From: CAYQVO01 sp964421085
GTDB taxonomy: Bacteria; Bdellovibrionota_C; UBA2361; CAYQVO01
Assembly: GCA_964421085.1 (NCBI GenBank)
Contig: CAYQVO010000042.1
Span: 1-30,870, forward strand
Length of the DNA stretch: 30,870 nucleotides
Direction of reading: 5' to 3'
Shown: piece by piece, positions 6,337-15,430 of the stretch
How the letters are laid out: every line of letters starts with the position of its first letter
How positions within the stretch are numbered: the stretch's first letter is position 1
Notes under the pieces: generated by a model
The model's input: only the letters and a program-made list of their open reading frames with translations
Told to the model about the DNA's origin: nothing
The model's database searches: none
Translations under genes and position numbers: made by a program

Positions 6337-8466
6337 TTAATGCGGGCTCAACAGCGACGCGATATCGTTCAGCATGAAAGGTTTCCTGAGACTTCCGTTG
6401 AACCCATATTCGCCGGGATCAGCCATGATGGGATCGTCAGCATACCCGCTCGCGACGAAGGGCGGCACTGATTTATCAAGTTCACGTATCTTCGCCGCGG
6501 TTTCCCTGCCCCCAAGTCCGCCAGTAATCGTAAGGTCGAGGATAATGGCAGACGTCTTCTTCCCGTGAGACTTCTGTTCCCGCAGGAGATCAATAAGCCC
6601 GCCTCCGTCATCAGCGGTGAGTACAGAATAACCAAGCTCTTCAAGCATCCCCCTGGTTACATCCTGAATCATCCTCTCATCATCCATGACAAGGACTGTA
6701 CCAGACCCAATTGAATGGCTATCAACAGCCTTCTCGGCGGCAATGACGACAGAATCGGAGGCCGGAAGATATACATGAAATGCAGTGCCGACACCCGGTG
6801 TTGATTCAACTTCGACATGCCCGGCATGGCGCTTGATGATCGAGTACACGGAGGCCAAACCGAGCCCGCTTCCCTTCTGCTTGGTGGTAAAAAATGGATC
6901 GAAAATACGGGACCGGATCTCGGCCGGCATTCCCACACCCGTGTCAATCAAACTCAACCTCACATAATTGCCTTCAGGAAGGATGCCGGCCATTGAATTA
7001 CCTATGGTCACGTTGCGCGCGCGGACTGTCAGCGTTCCTCCAATGGGCATGGCCTGAATGGAATTAATGACTATATTGTCGATAGCCTGACCCATTTGAT
7101 TATTATCGTACTGGCAAAGCCAGAGATCTTCCTGGATATCGGCCTCCAGTTTGATTGCAGTTCCGCTCAACGCAAACAGCGCAGTATCTGTGACAAACGG
7201 GAAAAGAGGCGCGCATTGCTTTACCGGAGCCCCTCCCTTGGCAAATGTCAGGAGCTGATGAGTGAGATTTCTTGCGCGATCAAGAGCTGTCAATGCTTTC
7301 TCGATATACGCGGAAGGGGGACCATCCGAGGTAATGCGGGCCAGGTCAATGAACCCGAAAATTCCTGTCAGAAGATTGTTGAAATCGTGAGCGATGCCCC
7401 CCGCAAGAATGCCGAGCGACTCGAGCTTTTCCGCCTTTTGAACCGCCTCCATGAGTTTGATGTTCTCCTCTTCTGCTCTCCTCTGGTCCGTGATGTCTTC
7501 GCCCGAACTGAGGGAAACAACCCTTCTGCCTTCCTCCCTGAGAAACGTATTATGCCAGGCAATCAATCTCTCCTCGCCGTCCCTGGTGACAACACGGTTC
7601 TCCATGTGGTGCCAGGGATTTACGTCGCCACTCACGATTGTGGCAAACGCTTCACTGACTCTTTCGCGATCGTCCCGGGGAACGAAATTCTCGAACCAGT
7701 TTTTGCCCACTATATCTTCCTCGCGGCACCTTAATACCTCACACGCTTTCTTGTTCACAAGAATGACTTTCTGGTCCGCATCAATCGCAACGATCATGAC
7801 GCCCGCGATATTGAGAAAGCTCTGCGCCCTCTCCTTCTCGTATTTCAGCGCATCTTCAATCCGCCTTCGCTCGCAAACCTCCTCTTCAAGACGCACGGCT
7901 TCCTCCTCGAACTGAAGCCTGGCGTAACCAAGTTCGGAGACGACAACCGCAAGCTCTCCGAGAAAAGCTGTCACTTTTTTCACCTTCTCTTCGTCCAGAA
8001 CGGGTACCTCTTTGACCGCTGCCAGGTACTCCTCCTCCTCGAAACCAAACGCTTTTGCCCGCCTCCGGAAACGGTCCAGGTCCGGCGGCTTCAGTAGAAA
8101 CTGCCCCGTTGCCAGGCTGGCAATGTGCTTCCCTTTGATGACTATGGGAGTTGCACAGTCGACCAGCCCATTGTCGCATTCTTCGATTCGCACCAGCCCG
8201 GGCTCATTGAGGGCATCGAGAAGCTCCGCGTTGCTTTTTCTGCAGCATTCGGCGGCAACAGGGCACGAACGGTGAAATTTCGTGCAGATATTTCTCCATC
8301 CCGCGCAGATAAGAACATTCTTTTCCGGATGATCGAGGAATCCGATGGTGAATCCGGTTGCCTCGTTGAACTTCTCGAAGATCGTTTTCAACTCTTCAAT
8401 GTCGATAAGATCTGAGATGGTGTACTTCCCGTCGACAAGATAATCCGCTGCGTTTTTATCAGCCAT
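6337..8466 (-). CDS. Hybrid histidine kinase: PocR sensory domain, PAS, HisKA, HATPase, receiver
   Basis: This encodes 709 residues with no membrane segment, so it is a cytosolic sensor. Residues 15-185 form a PocR-type ligand domain with its cysteine cluster (Cys61, Cys68, Cys74, Cys75) and ATPIVIKGKHIASLATGQF. A short coiled coil at 180-212 leads to a PAS domain (213-330). The phosphoacceptor is His360 in GGIAHDFNNLL. ATP-binding boxes follow at 464-470 (N box), DTGVGMP (508-514) and GSGLGLA. The C-terminal receiver (588-709) has Asp595/Asp596, phospho-acceptor Asp644 and Lys695. The final YADDPIM...RKPF segment is typical of this kinase class. Its own receiver would accept phosphate before a phosphorelay partner, which is not next door. 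AGGTGAG before the ATG at 8466 supports the start. The ligand is unknown; PocR domains were named from the propanediol regulator. Confidence 0.9.
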   Translation of the reverse strand: MADKNAADYLVDGKYTISDLIDIEELKTIFEKFNEATGFTIGFLDHPEKNVLICAGWRNICTKFHRSCPVAAECCRKSNAELLDALNEPGLVRIEECDNGLVDCATPIVIKGKHIASLATGQFLLKPPDLDRFRRRAKAFGFEEEEYLAAVKEVPVLDEEKVKKVTAFLGELAVVVSELGYARLQFEEEAVRLEEEVCERRRIEDALKYEKERAQSFLNIAGVMIVAIDADQKVILVNKKACEVLRCREEDIVGKNWFENFVPRDDRERVSEAFATIVSGDVNPWHHMENRVVTRDGEERLIAWHNTFLREEGRRVVSLSSGEDITDQRRAEEENIKLMEAVQKAEKLESLGILAGGIAHDFNNLLTGIFGFIDLARITSDGPPSAYIEKALTALDRARNLTHQLLTFAKGGAPVKQCAPLFPFVTDTALFALSGTAIKLEADIQEDLWLCQYDNNQMGQAIDNIVINSIQAMPIGGTLTVRARNVTIGNSMAGILPEGNYVRLSLIDTGVGMPAEIRSRIFDPFFTTKQKGSGLGLASVYSIIKRHAGHVEVESTPGVGTAFHVYLPASDSVVIAAEKAVDSHSIGSGTVLVMDDERMIQDVTRGMLEELGYSVLTADDGGGLIDLLREQKSHGKKTSAIILDLTITGGLGGRETAAKIRELDKSVPPFVASGYADDPIMADPGEYGFNGSLRKPFMLNDIASLLSPH

Positions 8467-8562
8467 GGCTCACCTGGTTTCTCGGATACTTCTGATAATC
8501 TCTCACGCAAGTGAAAGATGACAAAAAGAAAAAATAGAACGTTCGTGTTAAATCTTCGTTAA

Positions 8563-8775
8563 GAAGGAATCAGAGAGCAGGCGTTCGAAAAGCTGATAAA
8601 AGCAGGGAAAGAGAAGATCTTTCTGAAAAACCCGCCGGCTGCGCCTGCGTTCCTGATGCTTTTGGTGCAGGCTGGAGCCGTTAAAAAGACCTCCTCCCTG
8701 CGGTCAGAAAAATCATTCCAGGCATTTGGAAATGAGGCGGCAAAAAGGATGGCAGGTTTTACTGAAAGCTGGTAA
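8563..8775 (+). other. Coding-like ORF without a normal start, just upstream of the toxin-antitoxin pair
   Basis: This is a 70-codon open stretch from after TAA (8560-8562) to TAA at 8773-8775, ending 10 bp before the antitoxin ATG. It reads as plausible protein (AFEKLIKAGKEKIFLKNPP, then LVQAGAVKKTSSL). The only in-frame ATG is at 8656, which would leave 39 residues. No ribosome site is evident. It may be a truncated gene or a small gene using an unusual start. I do not recognise the family. The remainder of the region between 8467 and 8785 shows nothing else. Confidence 0.35.
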
Positions 8776-8785
8776 TATAGTTTTC

Positions 8786-9010
8786 ATGAAATCTATAAAA
8801 CTATGCTTTGATTTTTCGGATTCACCTCAACTGGTTGAGCTATTGCGTATTTATGCTGCAAAAAAAGGAGTGAGCCAGAAATCCATCGTCATTGAGGCGC
8901 TCACGGGATATTTCGCTCAGGTCCAGGAAGAAGCATTTTTATTGAGCGCGGCAAACAAGATATTCGAAGAATGGGACAATCCTGAGGATGCTGTTTATGA
9001 CACAATTTAG
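8786..9010 (+). CDS. Antitoxin, ribbon-helix-helix type, partner of the MazF/PemK-like toxin
   Basis: This encodes 74 residues. The N-terminal part (IKLCFDF strand, then two helices through SQKSIVIEALTGYF) fits a ribbon-helix-helix DNA-binding fold that would repress its own operon as a dimer. The acidic tail EEWDNPEDAVYD is the type of segment that wraps and blocks a MazF-like toxin. The gene overlaps the toxin gene by 14 bases, a common arrangement for such pairs, so the two are translated from one message. The ATG at 8786 has a weak ribosome site, and an earlier TTG at 8726 is not convincing. The gene ends in TAG. The family assignment is from the fold pattern and context, not a strong sequence match. 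Confidence 0.75.
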   Translation: MKSIKLCFDFSDSPQLVELLRIYAAKKGVSQKSIVIEALTGYFAQVQEEAFLLSAANKIFEEWDNPEDAVYDTI

Positions 9011-9338
9011 TATCATACTTGTCCCCTTTCCATTTGCCGACTTACGAAGCACCAAACGCAGACCCTGTCTTGTGCTGAGCAGTTTCAAGCCTCGAAGGCT
9101 GCGGGAGCATGTAATAGTCGCAATGATCACAAGTCAATTGTCAGGACCTCGATTTCCTTTCGATGTGGAGCTGGAGAAGTATGAAGCAGCCGGTTTACCT
9201 AAACCTTCTCTTGTGCGGCTCGGCAAACTCGTTACCCTTGATAGTTCACTGGTTCTGAAGCAGTTGGGAACTTTGAACGTCGCTGACAAGAAGCTGGTCA
9301 AGGCGGCGTTTTCGAAGCTGTTCGATGGGCTATTCTGA
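8997..9338 (+). CDS. MazF/PemK-like toxin, probable endoribonuclease
   Basis: This encodes 113 residues of the PemK/MazF/CcdB-fold family, which usually cleaves mRNA at short motifs. The defining start is present: ILVPFPFADL, then KRRPCLVLSS, matching the family's (V)xVPFPFTD..xxKxRPxLVLS pattern, followed by AMITSQLSGP (the conserved ITSQ segment) and the C-terminal LGTLN region. The Arg in RRP and the Thr-Ser in ITSQ are the usual catalytic-site residues. I start at 8997 so the protein opens as MTQFSIILV; the in-frame codon at 8988 adds only three residues. It overlaps the antitoxin stop by 14 bases. Activity and cleavage motif cannot be read from the sequence. Confidence 0.85.
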   Translation: MTQFSIILVPFPFADLRSTKRRPCLVLSSFKPRRLREHVIVAMITSQLSGPRFPFDVELEKYEAAGLPKPSLVRLGKLVTLDSSLVLKQLGTLNVADKKLVKAAFSKLFDGLF

Positions 9339-9519
9339 GGCGGACGGAGGCGAAAAAAGGCCGGCCGCCGGCTTCCGCCCTGCCGCTTCGGCGATGGTGA
9401 TTTCATTACGCCAACCCCGCGGGATCCCCGTGACCGAAGGAATTCAATTGAGCGCCCCCCCCTTCAGGTGTATTTGTATTTTGCCGGGTTGTTCATCTTT
9501 CCCTCATGGAGTTTATGCT

Positions 9520-11031
9520 ATGGCATCCAACCTGCTTCTTGGCCTCGATATTGGAAGTTCGGCTGTAAAGGCGGCGCTAATCGATGCGCAGACAGGAAAG
9601 GTTCTCGCGTCGGCGGGGTCGCCCGATGTGGAACTTGAAATTTCCTCCCCGGAGCCGGGATTTGCAGAACAGGACCCGGAAGTATGGTGGACTCATGCCC
9701 AGGCCGCAATCGGGCGGGTTAAAACAGCAGCCTCCGCGAATCTCCGGGATGTTGCGGCGATAGGAATTTCTTACCAGATGCACGGCCTTGTCGTGGTCGA
9801 CAGGAACAACAAGGTGCTGAGGCCTTCCATCATATGGTGCGACAGCCGCGCAGTTGAGATTGGAAATACCGCCTGCAGAGAAATAGGGCGCGAAGCATGC
9901 CTCGAGCGTCTGCTCAACTCGCCCGGAAACTTCACAGCGTCAAAGTTGAAATGGGTAAAAGACAACGAACCGGACATCTACAGCAGAATCGACAAGATGA
10001 TGCTTCCCGGCGATTACATAGCAATGCGCCTCACTGGAGAGATCTGCACAACAACATCCGGTCTTTCTGAGGGAATTCTCTGGGACTTCACGGAAGAAAA
10101 GCCCGCATCCATCGTTCTTGATTATTACGGCTTTGATTCAGGTCTCCTTGCGAAGATCGTTCCCACCTTTTCAATCCAGGGAGAGGTTACTGCCGCCGCT
10201 GCTGCTGCGATCGGCCTGAAAGCCGGCATCCCCGTTTCTTACCGGGCAGGTGATCAGCCGAACAACGCCTTCTCTCTCAATGTTCTCGAGCGGGGAGAAA
10301 TTGCCGCCACTGCAGGAACATCAGGCGTTATTTACGGAGTAAGCTCCTCAATCAAGTCCGACCCTGAATCCCGAGTCAACACGTTTCTCCATGTAAACCA
10401 CACCAGCGCGAACCCAAGATACGGTACGCTCCTGTGCATCAACGGCGCGGGGATCCTCAACAGCTGGCTCCGCAGGCTCTGCTCGGGCAGCGGCGACCTT
10501 GTTTCTTACAACAGCATGAACGCCGAAGGGGCAAAGGTTGCTCCGGGAGCGGACGGCCTCTTCATACTTCCGTATGGAAACGGAGCGGAGCGATCCCTTG
10601 GCAACAAAGATCCCGGAGCTTCAGTCCACAATCTTTCGCTTGTCCGCCACACGCCTGCACATATGTTCCGCGCCGCTCAGGAGGGAATTGTTTTCGCCCT
10701 TAACTACGGCTTTGAGATCATGAACGGCATGGGCATTAACGCAGAAAAGATCAGGGCAGGCAACGCGAACATGTTCCTCAGTCCTGTCTTTTCACAGGCA
10801 GTTGCGGCGTGCACAGGAGCTTCAATAGAGCTTTATGAGACTGACGGAGCGCAGGGGGCGGCAAGAGGCGCGGGTGTGGGCGCGGGGATATTCAGCAGCA
10901 TGAAAGAGGCGTTTGAAAGCCTCCGGGCGCTCAAGATCATTGACCCCGATGACGGGCAGAAACATCTTTATTCGCAGATTTACAGGTCATGGAGGGATGT
11001 TCTTGCGGTGAGGATTCACAGTTGCCGATGA
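9520..11031 (+). CDS. xylB: Xylulokinase-type FGGY carbohydrate kinase
   Basis: This encodes 503 residues and phosphorylates a sugar, most likely D-xylulose to xylulose 5-phosphate, feeding the pentose phosphate pathway. The N-terminal ATPase-fold signature LGLDIGSSAVKAAL is present with Asp10. The xylulokinase hallmark YQMHGLV (Gln86-Met-His-Gly) contacts the sugar. RPSIIWCDSR, GDYIAMRLTG and the catalytic base Asp245 in RAGDQ follow. The adenine-binding region includes TAGTSGV and INGAGILNSW. The length and QMHG motif fit XylB better than glycerol or gluconate kinases, but other ketose substrates remain possible. GGAG lies 8 bases before the ATG. The stop overlaps the next gene's start (ATGA), so the broken glycosyltransferase was co-transcribed. 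No xylose isomerase is nearby. Confidence 0.8.
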   Translation: MASNLLLGLDIGSSAVKAALIDAQTGKVLASAGSPDVELEISSPEPGFAEQDPEVWWTHAQAAIGRVKTAASANLRDVAAIGISYQMHGLVVVDRNNKVLRPSIIWCDSRAVEIGNTACREIGREACLERLLNSPGNFTASKLKWVKDNEPDIYSRIDKMMLPGDYIAMRLTGEICTTTSGLSEGILWDFTEEKPASIVLDYYGFDSGLLAKIVPTFSIQGEVTAAAAAAIGLKAGIPVSYRAGDQPNNAFSLNVLERGEIAATAGTSGVIYGVSSSIKSDPESRVNTFLHVNHTSANPRYGTLLCINGAGILNSWLRRLCSGSGDLVSYNSMNAEGAKVAPGADGLFILPYGNGAERSLGNKDPGASVHNLSLVRHTPAHMFRAAQEGIVFALNYGFEIMNGMGINAEKIRAGNANMFLSPVFSQAVAACTGASIELYETDGAQGAARGAGVGAGIFSSMKEAFESLRALKIIDPDDGQKHLYSQIYRSWRDVLAVRIHSCR

Positions 11032-12243
11032 TTTTCGTTCTTCTTCCTGTTTATTTCGCAGCATCGCTCTTCCTGTTCCTTCTGCCGTCNNNNNNNNNNN
11101 NNNNNNNNNNNNNNNNNNNNNNNNNNNNNNNNNNNNNNNNNNNNNNNNNNNNNNNNNNNNNNNNNNNNNNNNNNNNNNNNNNNNNNNNNNNNNNNNNACG
11201 CGCAATGCCCGGAAGAGAGTCGCCACACCCGTAGTCTCTGGATCTGCGGACTCATGCTGCTCTACGTTCCGGCCTTTTCATTCACTGTGTTCGATCCCCC
11301 ATCGTGGTCAGAGGAGGTTGGGTGGCTGGAGATAAGCAAAACGATCGCTCAAGGCGTTTGTCTGAATCCCGTTCTGCCCAGAAGCGACTACCCTTCGTCG
11401 TTTCAGGCATGGTTTGTCGCGCTTCTCCTCGAATTCACCGGCCGTCCTCTGATCGCGTCGCGCCTGGCGGGACTCCTCTATTGCGCCCTCGCTCTGTTTT
11501 GTTTCAGCCTGCGTCGCCGTTCTGATGCGGGAGAAAAAATTTCCTCTCCTTCCGGCAGTGCTGTGCGCCTTCTCGACCATGCCGATCTTTTACCGCCACA
11601 TGGGCCGGCACGAAATCACGCCTGTCCCGATTCTCATTTTCGCCTGCTGGTACTATTTCCTCAAAGCATGGGTGGAACACGATGAAAATGCCCTCGGACC
11701 GTTTGCCAAAGCCGCAGGCGTTTCCATGTGGAGCCTTCACACGCCCGCTCCTCCGGCGATCTGTTTTGTCGGAGCGTTTCTTTGCAGCCGCCGGAGTTCG
11801 AGGGAAAAGGTTCGATTCATCCTTTCACTGCTTGAGGTCACCGCCCCGCCGATCGGCGGAATACTCCGGAACGGCGGCGAATGGCTGCTTCGCCACAGGA
11901 ATTTTTATGCTGAAGGCCGCGAATGGTCGACTGAAGGGGCAACAGGCCCTTTCGATAGCACTGGCACGAGCCTGATCCGTCTGATGAAGGATACGCTTCT
12001 CTTCCAGCCATATCGGGCGTTTGACGATTATGACGAGGTACGGCTCGAGCCGACTTCCTTCGCCCTGGCCGGAGGTAGTCCTCAAAACACAGATTCGGCC
12101 CGGCGCTTATTGTGGCGCTGGCAGCGCTGCATTTGTGGGTGTTTTCGGCGAGATTCCTTCACATGTATCCTCTCATCTCCCTCCAATCTTCCGTCCCCAT
12201 CGTGCAGTTCCGCAAGAGCGATCAGCAAAGCCTTCGCCTGTAA
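11028..12243 (+). pseudogene. ArnT/PMT-like (GT-C) membrane glycosyltransferase, frameshifted and gapped
   Basis: The gene opens MIFVLLPVYFAA at an ATG overlapping the xylB stop. It then enters the 108-N gap and resumes with a membrane helix and FDPPSWSEEVGW, the acidic motif typical of PMT/ArnT transferases. SDYPSSFQAWF and ASRLAGLLY then match the family's P-x-hW and aRl segments. At the AAAAAA run near 11530 one extra base shifts the frame, and the protein continues with MPIFYRHMGRHEITPVPILI. Near 12065-12100 two further shifts restore PALIVALAALHLWVF and a tail ending at TAA (12241-12243). Such enzymes move sugars from polyprenyl carriers onto lipid A or proteins at the inner membrane. 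All three shifts need the same correction (one base removed), which hints at insertion errors, but decay is equally possible. Confidence 0.65.
11090..11197. other. Assembly gap (108 N)
   Basis: This run of N lies inside the membrane glycosyltransferase gene, between its first helix and its acidic motif. The family spacing between these two elements is only a few tens of residues, so 108 bases is a plausible estimate but not proven. Confidence 0.9.
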
Positions 12244-12313
12244 TCGCTTTTTGACATCAATAACCAGCCCCCTTATTGCCACGGGCCCCCTCCCAGTGAC
12301 GATCGGCCTGTTC

Positions 12314-12337
12314 CCTGCCGGGCAGGCTTTATTCTTT
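12314..12337 (+). terminator. Probable intrinsic terminator after the glycosyltransferase
   Basis: CCTGC / GCAGG forms a 5-bp stem with a CGG loop, extendable by flanking G-C pairs, followed by CTTTATTCTTT. It lies between the end of the broken glycosyltransferase (12243) and glgX (12381), where an operon end would be expected. Confidence 0.45.
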
Positions 12338-12380
12338 CCCCACTTCCGGATATTTTTAGACTTTGACGGGCAGACCAAAG

Positions 12381-14468
12381 ATGATTTTGACAGACAGAGA
12401 GAAATCAATCGCAAGGAGCCGGGGTCTCGCACATCCGCCTGGCGCCACGATCAAGGGCGGCGGGGTCAATTTCAGTATTTATTCGAGACATGCGCGGCAA
12501 GTGGAGATTCTGCTGTTCGATTCTGCCGACCAGAGGAGCCCGGAAAGGATCATTCAACTCGATCCCGCTTCCAACAAGACCTACCACTACTGGCACACAT
12601 TCGCAGCTGGTATCGAAGCCGGGCAGATTTATGGGTACAGGATTCACGGGCCATTCAATCCCGCAGACGGACTTCGTTATGATCCGGAGAAGGTCCTCCT
12701 CGACCCTTATGGAAAGGGGGTAGTCGTTCCGGATGAATACAGCCGGGCTGCTGCTTCCCTCAAGGGAGAAAACTGCGCAACTGCGATGAAAAGCGTGGTT
12801 GTCGATCCATCACGATACGACTGGGAAGGCGACCTTCCGCTGAATCGGTCTTCCGAAAAGACCGTAATATACGAAATGCATGTGCGGGGATTTACGAAGC
12901 ATCCGACATCGAACGTCGCCGAGGACAAGCGCGGAACGTACGCGGGCCTCATCGAAAAGATCCCTTACCTTATTGATCTCGGAATCACTGCTGTTGAGCT
13001 GCTTCCGGTGTTTCAATTCGATCCGCAGGATGCCCCGAAGGGAAAGGTTAATTACTGGGGGTACGCTCCAATCTCGTTTTTTGCGCCGCATGGAGCTTAC
13101 AGCTCCCGAAAGGATCCTCTCGGTCCTGTCGAGGAGTTCAAGGACATGGTGAAGGCGCTTCACCGGGCCGGTATCGAAGTAATACTCGATGTCGTGTTCA
13201 ACCATACGTCCGAAGGCGATCACGAAGGGCCTGCTTCATGCTTCCGGGGAATAGATAATCCGACGTACTATATTCTCGAGAAGGATCCGGCGCGGTATGC
13301 AGACTACAGCGGCACAGGAAATACCCTCAGCGCCAATAATCCGATTGTGAAACGCATGATCATCGACAGCTTGCGGTACTGGGTGGATGAGATGCATGTC
13401 GACGGATTCAGGTTCGATCTCGCCTCGATACTCGGGCGCAGTCCTTCAGGTGATGTTCTCATAAATCCGCCTGTCCTGTGGGATATAGAATCCGATCCGT
13501 CGCTCGCCGGGACCAGGCTTATTGCGGAAGCCTGGGATGCCGGAGGGCTCTACCAGGTGGGCAGTTTTATCGGTGACAGCTGGAGAGAGTGGAACGGCAG
13601 GTTCCGCGACGATGTAAGGAGCTTTTTCCGGGGAGATGAAGGATATGCAGGATGCTTCGCTGATCGGATGATCGGCAGTCCTGAAATCTACAGTCATGAG
13701 CAGCGGGAGGCGGAACAGAGCGTAAATTTCATCACATGTCACGATGGGTTCACGCTCAACGATCTTGTGAGCTACAGCGCGAAAAATAACTGGGCGAACG
13801 GCGAGCAGAACAGGGACGGCAGTGACGACAACAGAAGTTTCAACTGCGGAATCGAAGGCCCGTCAGCGAATCCCGATGTCGAGAAGCTCAGGAACCGGCA
13901 GATAAAGAACTTCCTCTGCTCAACACTCCTCTCGCTGGGCGTGCCCATGATAACGATGGGCGATGAAGTAAGACGGAGCCAGGGCGGAAACAACAACGCT
14001 TATTGCCAGGATAACGAGAGCAGCTGGTTCGACTGGTCCCTTCTCGACAAGCATGCTGAAATATACCGGTTCACAAAGCTTCTCATCAGCCGGAGGGTTC
14101 ATCGCACCTTGACCGACGGGCGCGAGAAAGTGACATTGAGCGAGTTCCTCAGGAGTGCGGCGCTTCGTTGGAGCGGAGTGAAACTCAATGAACCGGACTG
14201 GTCGCCTTCTTCTCACTCACTCGCGCTTACTGCAGGAGGCTCAAAAATGAAGATAATAGGCCATTTTATCTTCAATGCGCACTCTGAGTCGCTCAGTTTC
14301 GAGCTTCCGGTTAAAGGTGATAGCGGCCCGTTTCAATGGCGAAGATGGATTGATACTGCGCTTGAACCTCCTGAGGATATCGTCGACCTGCGAGACGCGC
14401 CCCTTGTCGAGACGCATCATTACAGGGCGCAGGCCCGTTCAGTGGTAGTCCTTACAGCGGCTGTATAG
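12381..14468 (+). CDS. glgX: Glycogen debranching enzyme GlgX (isoamylase-type GH13)
   Basis: This encodes 695 residues. It cleaves alpha-1,6 branches of glycogen after phosphorylase has shortened the chains. An N-terminal CBM48-like domain (about 10-130, with GGVNFSIYSRHA and YHYWHTF) precedes the GH13 barrel. The four GH13 regions are present: DVVFNHT, GFRFDLAS with nucleophile Asp346, AEAWD with acid/base Glu383, and ITCHDGFTLNDLVSY with Asp455 as transition-state stabiliser. The MGDEVRRSQGGNNNAYCQDN segment is diagnostic for GlgX. A C-terminal beta domain ends at TAG. The ATG at 12381 is preferred to a TTG at 12363, although neither has a strong ribosome site. The upstream terminator suggests its own promoter. 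No glycogen synthase or phosphorylase is adjacent. Confidence 0.92.
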   Translation: MILTDREKSIARSRGLAHPPGATIKGGGVNFSIYSRHARQVEILLFDSADQRSPERIIQLDPASNKTYHYWHTFAAGIEAGQIYGYRIHGPFNPADGLRYDPEKVLLDPYGKGVVVPDEYSRAAASLKGENCATAMKSVVVDPSRYDWEGDLPLNRSSEKTVIYEMHVRGFTKHPTSNVAEDKRGTYAGLIEKIPYLIDLGITAVELLPVFQFDPQDAPKGKVNYWGYAPISFFAPHGAYSSRKDPLGPVEEFKDMVKALHRAGIEVILDVVFNHTSEGDHEGPASCFRGIDNPTYYILEKDPARYADYSGTGNTLSANNPIVKRMIIDSLRYWVDEMHVDGFRFDLASILGRSPSGDVLINPPVLWDIESDPSLAGTRLIAEAWDAGGLYQVGSFIGDSWREWNGRFRDDVRSFFRGDEGYAGCFADRMIGSPEIYSHEQREAEQSVNFITCHDGFTLNDLVSYSAKNNWANGEQNRDGSDDNRSFNCGIEGPSANPDVEKLRNRQIKNFLCSTLLSLGVPMITMGDEVRRSQGGNNNAYCQDNESSWFDWSLLDKHAEIYRFTKLLISRRVHRTLTDGREKVTLSEFLRSAALRWSGVKLNEPDWSPSSHSLALTAGGSKMKIIGHFIFNAHSESLSFELPVKGDSGPFQWRRWIDTALEPPEDIVDLRDAPLVETHHYRAQARSVVVLTAAV

Positions 14469-14577
14469 GATTTGTTGCCCTGCTCTAAAGCATATACTTG
14501 CAGAAAAAGCCGCAGGTCGTCCGCTGGATCTTATGGATCCTGGAAAAATCGAGGCAGCTGAGAAATCGAAACCTTGA

Positions 14578-15249
14578 TCACTGCGAAGACAGCTTTCCCT
14601 CCTCCTGAAAGCTGTAATACCCCTTTTTCGACACAATAACGTGGTCCAGAAGATTGATTCCCAGTATTCCGGCGGCTTCTTTCAGCACTCTCGTCACTTC
14701 CATATCTTCCCTGCTGGGCTTTGTCTCCCCGGACGGATGATTATGAGCCACGATTATGCTTGTCGCTCTGTCTGTGATTGGGTCTGCAAATACTTCCCGG
14801 GGATGGATCTGTGTCTTGTTCACCAACCCCACGGAAACAACACGGGCTTTTATGACTTCATGCGCGCCGTTGAGCGAGATACAGAGGAAATACTCCTGCT
14901 TCTTGTCCGCATACGCTGCTATCAGCGGCAGGACATCCGATACACTGTGGACTTTCTGCTCATCGGGCTGCATCCGGCGTCTCGCGAACTCGAACGACGC
15001 CACGATCTGAGCGGCTTTTGCGATGCCGATTCCGGAGATACCAGCAAGGCTTTGGACTGTGACTTCATCGGAGTTTTCGGCAAGTGTCTTTACGGCGTCT
15101 GATGCTATTGTCATCACATCTCTTCCTTTCATGCCGCTTCCAAGCATGAGGGCAAAGAGTTCCGTATTGCTGAGATGCGACGCGCCCCTTGCGCGGATTT
15201 TCTCCCTGGGCCTCTGCTTTTCCGGAATTGCTGTCAGTGCTCGCGCCAT
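14578..15249 (-). CDS. radC: RadC family protein (JAB/MPN domain)
   Basis: This encodes 223 residues. The N-terminal UPF0758 domain opens with RPREKIRARGASHLSNTELF. A helix-hairpin-helix follows (LAGISGIGIAKAAQI, about 68-83). The C-terminal JAMM-type metal site has His169 and His171 in HNHPSG and Asp182. The name reflects an old link to DNA repair in E. coli that was later traced to recG; the true role is unclear, with natural competence and recombination proposed. I start at the ATG at 15247-15249 because GGACGGGGGATA precedes it and the protein then begins at the family's usual point; longer readings extend into non-family sequence. It is convergent with glgX and lies downstream of speE on the same strand. 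Confidence 0.9.
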   Translation of the reverse strand: MARALTAIPEKQRPREKIRARGASHLSNTELFALMLGSGMKGRDVMTIASDAVKTLAENSDEVTVQSLAGISGIGIAKAAQIVASFEFARRRMQPDEQKVHSVSDVLPLIAAYADKKQEYFLCISLNGAHEVIKARVVSVGLVNKTQIHPREVFADPITDRATSIIVAHNHPSGETKPSREDMEVTRVLKEAAGILGINLLDHVIVSKKGYYSFQEEGKLSSQ

Positions 15250-15430
15250 TATCCCCCGTCCACAATTATTCCCGCATGGAGCGGGAGTATGTTTATGTAA
15301 TCGGGGGAAAAAGGGAATCGTTGCGTGAAAAGTTCCATTCGCGGAACGTGCAGAGTTGCATGCCATTGCCTCAGGCATGGCTCGCGGAATCAGTTTAAGG
15401 TTCGACCCGGATGAGTGACAATATCAAGAT

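Noticed and set aside
7096..7734. 212-codon plus-strand ORF inside the hybrid kinase gene
   Set aside because: Antisense shadow of a gene with clear kinase motifs.
9353..9376. Hairpin with T-run on the minus strand (GCCGG / CCGGC then TTTTTT)
   Set aside because: It points leftward while both neighbouring genes read rightward, so no gene would use it as a terminator.
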